64,000 bases of DNA from Sphingobacteriales bacterium (lineage in GTDB: Bacteria > Bacteroidota > Bacteroidia > Chitinophagales > Chitinophagaceae). The stretch spans positions 142,909 to 206,908 of the forward strand of contig JAAXIF010000098.1 in the NCBI GenBank assembly GCA_012270485.1, read 5' to 3'. Both the position numbers and the translations under genes were made by a program. The notes under the pieces are model-generated. The model was given only the letters and a program-made list of their open reading frames with translations, did not search any database and was not told the origin of the DNA. Shown here in pieces: positions 18,041 through 26,051 of the stretch (position 1 is the stretch's first letter; each line of letters starts with the position of its first letter).

Positions 18041-18118
18041 AGTTGACAGATGACAGAAGACAGATGACAGAAGCAAAAAGATTCTCGTTATCTATCATCT
18101 GTCAACTATCAACTGTCA
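18041..18118. repeat. Inverted array of heptamer units between divergent promoters
   Basis: The left half (18044-18071) is four direct heptamers: TGACAGA, TGACAGA, AGACAGA, TGACAGA. The right half (18091-18118) is four heptamers in the opposite sense: TCTATCA, TCTGTCA, ACTATCA, ACTGTCA. The 16-nt arms 18041-18056 and 18092-18107 pair with one mismatch. The array lies exactly between the two divergent -7 boxes at 18026 and 18121. Confidence 0.8.
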
Positions 18119-18120
18119 CC

Positions 18121-18128
18121 TATCTTTG
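18121..18128 (+). promoter_or_regulatory. -7 promoter box (TATCTTTG) immediately before an ATG
   Basis: TATCTTTG is an exact TAnnTTTG match and ends only 4 nt before the ATG at 18133. With normal spacing the transcript would begin at or next to the start codon, giving a leaderless or nearly leaderless mRNA. Confidence 0.55.
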
Positions 18129-18132
18129 CCCC

Positions 18133-18783
18133 ATGACTCCAACACTCTTCTACTGCTACGACGCCTATTGTGGGTGGTGTTATGGATTTAGTCCGGTAAT
18201 GAAAAAAATACAAGAACAATATCCTCAATTACCCATTGAAGTATTATCAGGTGGGATGATTTTACCGGAAGAACCCGTTTCCATTGCTGCTACGGCCGGA
18301 TATATTCAAAAAGCATACAAAACAGTAGAAGAATATACCGGTATTACATTCGGACCCGACTATTTGTGGCATATCAACAATCCGGATCTGAGCGATTGGT
18401 TTCCGCATTCTGAAAAACCGGCCATTGCTCTTTGTATTTTCAAAGAGTTCTATCCGGATCAACAAGTAGGTTTTGCATCTGATTTACAATACGCTTTACA
18501 TTTTGAAGGTCGTGATTTAACAGATGATGAAGCTTACAGACATTTACTAGAGAAATACAGCATCCACCCTGAAACTTTTTATGAGAAACTGAAAAGTGAT
18601 ACGTACAAAGAACAGGCCTATTATGAGTTCTCATTGGTAAAACAATTACAAGTGACAGGTTACCCTTGCGTATTGATACAAATCAGTGAAACAAAATTTC
18701 ATCTGTTGGCAAGAGGATATACCGATTTTGATACACTGAAAAGCAGACTGGATAATGTTTTAAATGAGTTACAACAGGGCTAA
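18133..18783 (+). CDS. DsbA-family thiol oxidoreductase-like protein (cytoplasmic)
   Basis: 216 residues from the ATG at 18133. The N-terminus reads MTPTLFYCYDAYCGWCYGFS: a first beta strand followed by the active-site CGWC (Cys13, Cys16). The cis-proline loop is in TGYPCVLI near residue 175. The helical insertion between these fits the DsbA/FrnE/2-hydroxychromene-carboxylate isomerase group. There is no signal peptide, so it acts in the cytoplasm, perhaps as a disulfide isomerase or glutathione-dependent enzyme. The frame is open to 17941, but the extra 64 codons run through the repeat array and antiparallel to the aminotransferase, and the promoter box at 18121 would lie inside the gene. 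The substrate is unknown. Confidence 0.85.
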   Translation: MTPTLFYCYDAYCGWCYGFSPVMKKIQEQYPQLPIEVLSGGMILPEEPVSIAATAGYIQKAYKTVEEYTGITFGPDYLWHINNPDLSDWFPHSEKPAIALCIFKEFYPDQQVGFASDLQYALHFEGRDLTDDEAYRHLLEKYSIHPETFYEKLKSDTYKEQAYYEFSLVKQLQVTGYPCVLIQISETKFHLLARGYTDFDTLKSRLDNVLNELQQG

Positions 18784-18869
18784 CACTAACACAAAGAAAC
18801 GTTAAGATATAAGAGTGGTTGTTGCTTATCGATTCATCAGAATAGTTTTCGTTTTCAAATCATATACAC

Positions 18870-19991
18870 ATGAAGTTGATATTTACCATCACAGCGCTAA
18901 GCTGTGCAGTTGCTTTAATGGCACAGAATGCCAAAATGGATTTTGAAAAATATGAACCGAAAAGTACACTCGTAGTACCGGAACACAAAGTCGCCAAAGC
19001 CAAATTCCCTTTTATTGATGTACACAATCATCAATTCAATATGCCCTCACAAGATGTAAAAGCATTATTGAAACAAATGGATGAACTGAACATGCGTGTG
19101 ATGGTGAATTTAAGTGGCAGGGGATTCAAATCGGTGAATGGACAATTTGGTTTACAGGATCCACAATATTTGGCTGATGCCATTGCCAATGCAAAGAAAG
19201 CAACGCCCAACAGGATCATTCATTTTACCAATGTGTCATTCATTGGTGTGGGAGAACCCGGATGGGCAGAAAAAGCGGTGAAGGAATTAGAGAACGATGT
19301 AAAAGCGGGTGCCAATGGTCTGAAAGTGTATAAAAACTTAGGGTTTTCCTTTAAAGACAATACCGGCAAGTTATTGCGCATAGATGACCCCAGATTGGAT
19401 CCGATTTGGGCAAAATGTGGCGAATTAAAAATACCGGTGCTGATCCACAGCGCAGACCCAGAACCATTCTGGCAACCTTTAGATGATCAAAATGAACGTT
19501 GGCTGGAATTGGCCACCAGACCAGATCGTAAAAGAACTGATACCGATCCGGCACCTTGGGCTGATCTCATTCAACAACAGCACAATATCATCAAGCGTCA
19601 TCCAAAAACCAATTTTATTGCAGCACATTTTGGATGGTATCCAAATAATCTCGCTAAACTCGGCAGCTTATTAGATAACATGCCCAATATGTATATAGAA
19701 TTTGGGGCAGTGATTGCAGAACTAGGCAGACAACCAAGAACAGCCAAAGCTTTTTTTGATAAATATCAGGATCGTATCATGTTTGGAAAAGACAGTTGGG
19801 TACCTGATGAGTATGCTACTTATTTCCGTGTATTGGAAACAACAGATGAATACTTCCCCTATCACAAAAAATACCATGCTTTTTGGAAAATGTATGGGAT
19901 GGGATTGAGTGATGAAGTGTTGAAGAAAGTGTATTATAAAAATGCACTCAGACTGATTCCGAATATTGATAAGACTTTATTTGCTGATTAG
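18870..19991 (+). CDS. Secreted amidohydrolase-family metal-dependent hydrolase
   Basis: 373 residues with a signal peptide (MKLIFTITALSCAVALMAQ). FIDVHNHQFNM near residues 49-59 is the first metal-binding HxH-type motif of the TIM-barrel amidohydrolase group (COG2159-like). HSADPEPFW, AAHFGWYP and FGKDSW fit the later metal-ligand strands (His, His, Asp). The family contains decarboxylases and hydrolases acting on cyclic or aromatic acids; the substrate here is unknown. It is transcribed alone, about 86 bp after the DsbA-like gene, and is closed by a large hairpin at 19998-20053. No promoter box was read in the gap. Confidence 0.82.
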   Translation: MKLIFTITALSCAVALMAQNAKMDFEKYEPKSTLVVPEHKVAKAKFPFIDVHNHQFNMPSQDVKALLKQMDELNMRVMVNLSGRGFKSVNGQFGLQDPQYLADAIANAKKATPNRIIHFTNVSFIGVGEPGWAEKAVKELENDVKAGANGLKVYKNLGFSFKDNTGKLLRIDDPRLDPIWAKCGELKIPVLIHSADPEPFWQPLDDQNERWLELATRPDRKRTDTDPAPWADLIQQQHNIIKRHPKTNFIAAHFGWYPNNLAKLGSLLDNMPNMYIEFGAVIAELGRQPRTAKAFFDKYQDRIMFGKDSWVPDEYATYFRVLETTDEYFPYHKKYHAFWKMYGMGLSDEVLKKVYYKNALRLIPNIDKTLFAD

Positions 19992-19997
19992 TATAGT

Positions 19998-20053
19998 AAA
20001 GAATTAGCCACAGATTCGTCCACCTTGGTGGATGTATCTGTGGCTAATTCTTT
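19998..20053 (+). terminator. Nested perfect palindrome after the amidohydrolase gene
   Basis: Two 18-nt arms (19998-20015 and 20036-20053) are perfectly complementary. Inside the loop a second perfect hairpin TCCACC-TT-GGTGGA (20019-20032) is nested. It begins 6 nt after the stop codon. The tail is only a short T run, so it may terminate transcription or protect the 3' end. The next 224 bp (20054-20277) are AT-rich with nothing recognisable. Confidence 0.65.
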
Positions 20054-20277
20054 TAAAACAATCTTTTATCCGGTAGCGTCACCCTTTGTAAGCGAATATA
20101 AATAGTAAATTGTCTACGATGATGTGTTTGGTATTCAAAACTTTTTATAATCCAGCTGTATGAATTTATTTACACTTTTATTCTTAACAATTTTTCCTGA
20201 TTTATTAATATTTTTATCTACAGCAATAAGCATCACTATAACAGAACTAAGTGCAATCTGACATCATTATAAATAAT

Positions 20278-20472
20278 TTACTTTCTTGAACTTTGCACAT
20301 TGTGGCTTTTTATCAAATAATAGATTATTGAACCCGCTACCGGTAACAGTATGATCAAGTAAGTCATATTAGCCTTATACCTTTTTGAGAAGCTCTTTTG
20401 TTTTTGTAAGTCAACTATTGAGAATATAATCCCTGTTACGAAAAGTAAGAATATAATGATAGCCATCGTCAT
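20278..20472 (-). CDS. Small two-helix membrane protein, PLDc_N-like
   Basis: 64 residues (or 62 from Met3 at 20466). Two hydrophobic segments (AIIIFLLFVTGIIFSIVDL and YLIILLPVAGSIIYYLI) flank a short charged loop. The second, with LLPVAGSIIYYLI, resembles the PLDc_N module that also occurs as stand-alone small membrane proteins. It lies 5 nt after the stop of the Cys-rich lipoprotein gene, so the two are almost certainly co-transcribed. The function is unknown; a protective (immunity-like) role for a peptide made by its neighbour is only a guess. Confidence 0.6.
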   Translation of the reverse strand: MTMAIIIFLLFVTGIIFSIVDLQKQKSFSKRYKANMTYLIILLPVAGSIIYYLIKSHNVQSSRK

Positions 20473-20477
20473 ACAAT

Positions 20478-21257
20478 TTAATAAATACTAGATAAAATGA
20501 CACATGCTGCTGAAATTGATGTCCAACAAGAGACCCAGCCAGCAACAGGAGCATCACACCACCATTCACCAAATGTTCCTTTTACTTCTGAGGCTTCTTT
20601 AAAACAACCATAACATTCCCAAAAACCTAGATTTCCATTATGATTACTATCACAAGGTACTGCCTTATTGGATATTTTGTTTTCACTCGCTACAATAGTT
20701 TTTATTTGTTCTGTGTTTCTTCCTGGCATCCTTATTGAGTGAAACTTTACCGAAAGCTCATATGTGAGGCTTTTATATGTTCTTTTCTCAATTATATTGT
20801 CTTTTATGTTAAAAGTAGAATGATGGAAATTATCATAATTAACATCAATTGATCTTATTTCGCCATTTTTAGTTTCAAAATCAAAATTTGACAAATCACT
20901 TATGTTCATAGCGTATTTATCATTGTAAGGTAAGTACCTAGTATCATGGAGATCTACAACATCTAAAGTAGCTGTAATTTTATCTCCCTTTTTAATTTCA
21001 ACGGTGAAAAAGTGATACCATTCGTTTCTAACTTTAATACTATCTACTTTAACATTTTTGAAATCAAATTCTCCATATTTTTCAATATCATTCTTAGCGC
21101 GACTAAATGTTTCTGACTTTAGGAAATTTTCAATAGTAGGGTTAATACTTGCTGGAATAGCATCTTCCTTTTTACACCCATAAATGATAAAAGAAAAAAT
21201 AATAATGACAAATGCAGCAGAGAAAACTCCCTTGTTAAATGTTTTTACGTTTTTCAT
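20478..21257 (-). CDS. Lipoprotein with a Cys- and Trp-rich C-terminus, unknown function
   Basis: 259 residues. A long hydrophobic signal ends in IIYGC, giving a lipid-modified Cys28. The middle (40-195) is a charged, strand-rich domain with no recognised family. The last 55 residues differ in character: six cysteines, several Trp and Gly (GFWECYGCF, GEWWCDAPVAGWVSCW), ending in a hydrophobic tail SAACVILSSIY. The coding region and its surroundings are AT-rich compared with neighbours, which suggests an accessory region. It shares a transcript with the 64-residue membrane protein downstream. I do not recognise the family. The C-terminal block could be a disulfide-rich domain or a processed peptide. 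Confidence 0.65.
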   Translation of the reverse strand: MKNVKTFNKGVFSAAFVIIIFSFIIYGCKKEDAIPASINPTIENFLKSETFSRAKNDIEKYGEFDFKNVKVDSIKVRNEWYHFFTVEIKKGDKITATLDVVDLHDTRYLPYNDKYAMNISDLSNFDFETKNGEIRSIDVNYDNFHHSTFNIKDNIIEKRTYKSLTYELSVKFHSIRMPGRNTEQIKTIVASENKISNKAVPCDSNHNGNLGFWECYGCFKEASEVKGTFGEWWCDAPVAGWVSCWTSISAACVILSSIY

Positions 21258-21363
21258 TGGATATCTATTTTAGAATTTAAAATTAAACTCTAAAATAGAT
21301 TCAGTCAGTATATTAAACGACTGTGTTTTTTCGCAGTTTTTATAGACTCATGTAAAACTATAT

Positions 21364-21741
21364 TTAAGAAATACAATGTAAAGCAACACGGTTTCCTTCA
21401 GAATCAATGAACACAGCCATGAAGCCATATTCAGGAGATATTTCTGTTTTTGGAACGATGATCTTTCCACCTGCAGCTTCCACTCTATTTAAGATAATCT
21501 GAAGATCTGGATTGCCATTTAGATATACCAATGGACCATCTGTTGCAGATACTTTATGAAAGCCGCCACTATCGCAAAGTGCGCCTCCAACGGCAACACT
21601 ATTATCTACCGGAAACATGCGCATTTTGATATTGGGCAGATCCAATGGAATCATTTTAAAATCAAAAATCGTTTCATAAAACTGTTGTGCGCGGTTGATA
21701 TCCGTTACTGGAATTTCAAACCAACTGATCGCATGTTCCAT
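21364..21741 (-). CDS. VOC (glyoxalase/bleomycin-resistance fold) protein
   Basis: 125 residues. It starts ISWFEIPVTDINRAQQFYET, the typical opening strand and helix of the vicinal-oxygen-chelate fold, and ends MAVFIDSEGNRVALHC, the matching closing strand. One VOC domain with two beta-alpha-beta-beta-beta halves fills the protein. Members bind a metal and act on small molecules such as lactoylglutathione, or bind drugs; the substrate cannot be told. The gene lies 26 bp after the ankyrin-repeat gene upstream, on the same strand, and may share its transcript. Confidence 0.88.
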   Translation of the reverse strand: MEHAISWFEIPVTDINRAQQFYETIFDFKMIPLDLPNIKMRMFPVDNSVAVGGALCDSGGFHKVSATDGPLVYLNGNPDLQIILNRVEAAGGKIIVPKTEISPEYGFMAVFIDSEGNRVALHCIS

Positions 21742-21767
21742 AAATATCTGTTTTAGGGTGTTAAGTA

Positions 21768-22265
21768 TTATAGCTTAGATCTTGTTTCTTTTAGTCCTTT
21801 CATTTTTAAATATTCCAATAACTCTTTGGCATCTTCTCCTCCTCTTTGTGCATGATGCAGCAGCGTGAATCCATGAGGTCCTCGAGCTGTTAAATAAGCC
21901 GGGAAAGCTTCTATAAATCCTTTCACTATTTCCGTTTTACCCAACATGGTTAATACAAATAAATTGGTTCTGGCTCCTTTTTCGATCAAAAATTGAGCGA
22001 TTTCTTTATTACCCACATGACCGGCTCCTTCTATGGCTGTTTCAAAATCACCACCTCCCAAATCATGTGCTGCATACACCAGCGCAGGCTGCTCTTCATA
22101 GAGTTTTTTTACTTTATCAAGGTTATTATGTCCCGCTCCCACAAATTCTTGAACCAATAACTTATCCAAGGGCGGAACTTTTTCTGTTTGTGCCACCAGT
22201 CCGGAAGGCGCATATAATACAGCGGTTCCAAATGATAAAGTCTTTAAAAAATCTTTTCTTTTCAT
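21768..22265 (-). CDS. Exported ankyrin-repeat protein
   Basis: 165 residues. The N-terminus MKRKDFLKTLSFGTAVLYAP resembles a short signal, possibly for the Tat route although only KRKDF precedes the hydrophobic core. Two to three ankyrin-type repeats follow: GDFETAIEGAGHVGNKEIAQ, FLIEKGARTNLFVLTMLG and GFTLLHHAQRGGEDAKELLEY. Such proteins usually mediate protein-protein contacts. It is probably first in a short operon with the VOC gene. The 283 bp between its start and the DUF5606 gene hold only a possible promoter box for the latter (22522). Confidence 0.8.
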   Translation of the reverse strand: MKRKDFLKTLSFGTAVLYAPSGLVAQTEKVPPLDKLLVQEFVGAGHNNLDKVKKLYEEQPALVYAAHDLGGGDFETAIEGAGHVGNKEIAQFLIEKGARTNLFVLTMLGKTEIVKGFIEAFPAYLTARGPHGFTLLHHAQRGGEDAKELLEYLKMKGLKETRSKL

Positions 22266-22521
22266 ACATGGATCAGTACCTCTGCAGGGGGATTAAATAT
22301 TAATATGATTTGTTAAAGAATTTTCTGATGAAAAATAGCATAAGTCATTTCAGGAAGACAAAAAATATGGGCTTCTCAGTGCTTCACTCATCACAAGTTA
22401 TAACCACCTGTCGATGAATACAACCATTGACGCTGAAATCTTCGATCATACAGGATGGTTTTACTGTATTTATCCGTAAGAACTTAGTTGTATAGACCTG
22501 CCAACTCTGATGCTTTTTCCC

Positions 22522-22529
22522 TTACTTTG
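22522..22529 (+). promoter_or_regulatory. -7-like promoter box (TTACTTTG)
   Basis: Seven of eight bases match TAnnTTTG; it ends 19 bp before the ATG at 22549. Confidence 0.4.
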
Positions 22530-22548
22530 CAGCCCTAACATTTTGTAT

Positions 22549-22959
22549 ATGGAGTATAGTAAATTGATATCTATTACCGGACTTCCCGGATTGTTTGAAA
22601 TGCTTGGAAGCAAGACTGATGGCGCTATTGTGCGTTCATTGGATGATAAAACCACCAAGTTTGTCAGCAGTCGTGTACATAACTTTTCTCATTTGGAAAG
22701 TATTGAAGTATATACGGTACGCGAAAACGTGAATCTTGTAGAGGTATTTCAGGCCATGGAAAAAAGCAAGGAAAAATTACCTGCAGAAAATGATGCTAAA
22801 GCAGTGAAGACGTATTTTGAAAAAGTATATGCTGATATGGATTTTGATCGTGTATATGCCAGCGACATGAAAAAGATGGTGAAATGGTTCAATATCCTGA
22901 AAGCCAATCAGGTAGAGCTCAAATTATCTGAAGAAGAAACTGAAGAAGGAGAAGCATAA
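22549..22959 (+). CDS. DUF5606 family protein
   Basis: 136 residues from the ATG at 22549. The opening SKLISITGLPGLFEMLGSKT, then IVRSLDDKTTKFV and VHNFSHLESIEVYT, follows the DUF5606 pattern of a small Bacteroidota-specific cytoplasmic protein that starts with an SH3-like strand set. A helical part follows, with an acidic tail (SEEETEEGEA). Its biochemical role is not known. The frame extends to 22510, but the promoter box at 22522 and family length favour 22549. It is a single gene closed by a strong terminator. Confidence 0.85.
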   Translation: MEYSKLISITGLPGLFEMLGSKTDGAIVRSLDDKTTKFVSSRVHNFSHLESIEVYTVRENVNLVEVFQAMEKSKEKLPAENDAKAVKTYFEKVYADMDFDRVYASDMKKMVKWFNILKANQVELKLSEEETEEGEA

Positions 22960-22978
22960 TCTTTTCCAACCGCCTTAA

Positions 22979-23007
22979 AACCCGCAGTCAGTAGCTGCGG
23001 GTTTTTT
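22979..23007 (+). terminator. Rho-independent terminator of the DUF5606 gene
   Basis: GC-rich arms AACCCGCAG (22979-22987) and CTGCGGG (22995-23001) around a 7-nt loop, followed by a run of six T, 19 nt after the stop. Confidence 0.9.
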
Positions 23008-23082
23008 ATGCAGTAGTATTTAGAACCTGCAAAAAACCGCAAATAAAGTAGAATCCTTAACTTGTGCCCAGAACCTCACCAT

Positions 23083-25983
23083 ATGAAAAAACTTTTTCTG
23101 TTCTGTCTTTCTGCATTGATTTTCACAGGTATCGCTGCTCAACAATTTTATGAGCGTACACCCGAAGCTGATAAATGGGTACGCAAACAATTCCGCAAAT
23201 TATCGAAAGACCAACGCATCGCTCAGTTGATGATCATCCGTGCACATAGCAATCTTGGAGCTGATCATGTAAAGGAAGTGACCGATCTCATCAAAAAATA
23301 CAATGTAGGTGGTCTGTGTTTTTTCCAGGGCGGACCTGTTCGCCAAGCCAATCTCACCAATGAATATCAGAAGATCGCTAAAACGCCTTTGATGATTGCC
23401 ATTGATGGTGAGTGGGGTTTGGGTATGCGATTAGACAGCGTGATCAACTTTCCTCGACAACTGATGATGGGCGCAGTTCCGGATGCAAAACTGATTTATC
23501 AATTCGGATTAGCTGTGGGTGAACAATGTAAAAGAATAGGCATCCATGTGAATTATGCACCGGATATTGATATCAATAATAATCCTATGAATCCTGTGAT
23601 CAATGATAGGAGTTTTGGCGAAGACAAATACAAAGTGGCGCTCTTTGGTGTACAATACATGAAAGGCATGCAGGATGTAGGTGTGATGGCATGCGCAAAA
23701 CATTTTCCGGGTCATGGTGATGTAAGTGTAGACTCTCATTATGATCTACCTGTGATCAATAAAACACGTGCACAATTGGATCAGTTGGAATTATATCCTT
23801 TTCGCGAGTTGATCAAAGCGGGTGTAGGCAGTATGATGATTGCCCATTTGGCCATTCCTTCCATTGATACCACTGCCAATCTTCCTACTTCTTTATCCGC
23901 AAAAAATGTAACAGACCTACTGCGTAATGAATTGGGTTATCAAGGCATTTCGTTTACGGATGCATTGGAAATGCAGGGTGTTGCGAAATTTTTCCCTAAA
24001 GGAGATGCATCTGTTATGTCGTTGATAGCAGGTAACGATATGCTTTGTTTGCCTGGAGATATCCCGGGAAGTATCCAAAAAGTAAAACAAGCCATCAAAG
24101 AAGGAAAACTTACTTGGGATGATCTCAATGCAAGGGTTAAAAAAGTATTACTGGCAAAATACCATCTCGGATTACATAAAAAACAAGTGATCAATACTGA
24201 AAATTTAGCAGAAGATCTCAATGCAAAAACCAATGAAATCAAAAAGGCATTGGCAGCCAATGCATTGACTTTACTTCGCAAAAACAATGAAAACTTATTA
24301 CCCCTTAAAAGTAATAAAGTAGCTTTCATAGGCATTGGCATCAATAAAGCCAATACTTTTGCAACACGTGTACAGCAAGCGTTTAACGCAGATCTCTTCT
24401 TTTTTGAAAACAAGGATACCATTACAAAAGTCAACAGTATTCTTGAACAACTCAAGAATTATGACGCAGTTGTGGTAGGATTTCATAATTACAATCGCAG
24501 ACCCGCCAGTCAATTTGGTTTGAGTAAAAACAGTCTTGATTTATTGAACAAATTACAAGGAAACAACAGCATCACATTTGCTTTTGGAAACCCTTATGCA
24601 GTTCAATACATCTGCAATAGCAATAATCTAGTTGTTTGTTACGAAGATGATGAGATCACACAACAGGCTGCTGCTGATCTGTTAATGGGCAAAATCAATG
24701 CTAAAGGAAAATTACCGGTAACCGTTTGTGAAGGATTTCGTTTTGGAGATGGTATTGTTTATGATAATATGCTTCCGCTTGCCAAACCAGAAACTGTAGG
24801 CATGCGAGGTGAAACACTTCAACAAATCGAAGCCATTGCAAAAGCCGCCATCGATAGTGGCGCTGCTCCGGGTATGGTAGTACTAGCCGCCAAGAACGGG
24901 AAAGTAGTGTATCACCAGTCATTTGGTCATACCAATACCGATCGTTCAATACCTATGAAAAATGATATGGTATTTGATCTGGCATCGGTTACAAAAATTT
25001 CAGCGACTACCATGGGTATCATGAAATTGTATGAAGAAGGAAAAATTGATCTCAACAAAACTTTAGGTGATTACCTCAGTTGGACAAAAGGCACTGATAA
25101 AGCACCTTTAAAATTGGTTGATATTTTACTGCATCAAGCCGGATTAAACCCCTTTATTCCTTTTTATCGTGAAGTGATTGATACGGCAACAGGAAATCCT
25201 TTTCCACTATATTTCACTCAAACAGCTACAGCACAATATTCTTATCGCGTTGCAGAAAATGTATACTTACGCAATGATTGGAGAGATACCATGTTCAGCA
25301 GGATTTTATCCAGCAAACTCACCGAACAAGGTAAGTATGTTTACAGTGATAATGATTTTATTTTTTTAGGTCAAATCATTGAAGCAGTGAGTGGAATGAG
25401 CTTAGACAATTATGTTCGTAAAACTTTTTATGAACCCTTGGGCATGACTTCTACCATGTACAAACCAAGAGAGTCAATGCCATTAAGTGTATTGGTACCC
25501 ACAGAAGTAGAAACACATTTTCGCAAACAACAAATGCATGGTGATGTACACGATGAAGGTGCTGCCATGTTTGGAGGTGTTGCCGGACATGCAGGTTTAT
25601 TTAGTAACGCCTATGACCTCGCGAAGCTGTCTCAATTATTACTGAATGGAGGAGAGTTGAATGGCATTCGTTTGTTGAATAAAACAACGATCGATAAATT
25701 CACTGCCTATAATAGTGAGATCAGCCGTCGTGGATTGGGTTTCGATAAGCCCGAAAAAGACAATGCCACCCGAAAAGAACCTTATCCATCGCTGAGTGTT
25801 TCCCCTGCTACTTTTGGACATACCGGTTTTACAGGAACCTGTGTTTGGGTAGATCCGGCTCAGCAACTGATCTATATCTTTCTTTCCAATCGGGTAAATC
25901 CTAGCCGAAATAGTAACAAACTAGGCCGCTTAAATGTGCGTCCAAACATACAGGAAGCCATTTATGGAGCTATTGTGAGGTAA
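23083..25983 (+). CDS. GH3 beta-N-acetylhexosaminidase fused to a beta-lactamase-type serine hydrolase
   Basis: 966 residues with a signal peptide (MKKLFLFCLSALIFTGIAAQ). The first 580 residues are a family 3 glycoside hydrolase of NagZ type: KHFPGHGDVSVDSH (206-219) supplies the His/Asp dyad (Asp217, His219), and FTDALEM contains the likely nucleophile Asp293. A beta-sandwich domain follows. From about 590 a class C beta-lactamase/penicillin-binding-like domain has SVTK (Ser635, Lys638), YSDN (Tyr754) and HTG (His913), all catalytic elements. The pairing suggests one periplasmic protein that trims GlcNAc and hydrolyses or transfers at peptide parts of the cell wall, but the activity of the second domain is inferred. 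The start at 23083 places the signal peptide first; the ORF to 23062 adds 7 residues. It is transcribed alone. Confidence 0.92.
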   Translation: MKKLFLFCLSALIFTGIAAQQFYERTPEADKWVRKQFRKLSKDQRIAQLMIIRAHSNLGADHVKEVTDLIKKYNVGGLCFFQGGPVRQANLTNEYQKIAKTPLMIAIDGEWGLGMRLDSVINFPRQLMMGAVPDAKLIYQFGLAVGEQCKRIGIHVNYAPDIDINNNPMNPVINDRSFGEDKYKVALFGVQYMKGMQDVGVMACAKHFPGHGDVSVDSHYDLPVINKTRAQLDQLELYPFRELIKAGVGSMMIAHLAIPSIDTTANLPTSLSAKNVTDLLRNELGYQGISFTDALEMQGVAKFFPKGDASVMSLIAGNDMLCLPGDIPGSIQKVKQAIKEGKLTWDDLNARVKKVLLAKYHLGLHKKQVINTENLAEDLNAKTNEIKKALAANALTLLRKNNENLLPLKSNKVAFIGIGINKANTFATRVQQAFNADLFFFENKDTITKVNSILEQLKNYDAVVVGFHNYNRRPASQFGLSKNSLDLLNKLQGNNSITFAFGNPYAVQYICNSNNLVVCYEDDEITQQAAADLLMGKINAKGKLPVTVCEGFRFGDGIVYDNMLPLAKPETVGMRGETLQQIEAIAKAAIDSGAAPGMVVLAAKNGKVVYHQSFGHTNTDRSIPMKNDMVFDLASVTKISATTMGIMKLYEEGKIDLNKTLGDYLSWTKGTDKAPLKLVDILLHQAGLNPFIPFYREVIDTATGNPFPLYFTQTATAQYSYRVAENVYLRNDWRDTMFSRILSSKLTEQGKYVYSDNDFIFLGQIIEAVSGMSLDNYVRKTFYEPLGMTSTMYKPRESMPLSVLVPTEVETHFRKQQMHGDVHDEGAAMFGGVAGHAGLFSNAYDLAKLSQLLLNGGELNGIRLLNKTTIDKFTAYNSEISRRGLGFDKPEKDNATRKEPYPSLSVSPATFGHTGFTGTCVWVDPAQQLIYIFLSNRVNPSRNSNKLGRLNVRPNIQEAIYGAIVR

Positions 25984-26002
25984 AACCAGATTTCTATAAA
26001 TA

Positions 26003-26010
26003 TTACTTTG
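26003..26010 (+). promoter_or_regulatory. -7-like promoter box (TTACTTTG)
   Basis: Same seven-of-eight match to TAnnTTTG as at 22522; it ends 41 bp before the ATG at 26052. Confidence 0.35.
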
Positions 26011-26051
26011 TAGGCTTTAACTTCGTATACTATAATCATTAATGTATACAT

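Noticed and set aside
17941-18132. N-terminal extension of the DsbA-like gene
   Set aside because: It lies antiparallel to the aminotransferase and through the heptamer array, and the promoter box at 18121 would then be inside the gene.
20478-21257. A third double-glycine peptide precursor
   Set aside because: Although glycine pairs occur, the N-terminus is a lipoprotein signal (IIYGC) and there is no LSxxEL leader or nearby exporter.
22470-22658. Minus-strand ORF opposite DUF5606
   Set aside because: Fully overlapped by the well-supported DUF5606 gene in another frame and has no recognisable protein features.
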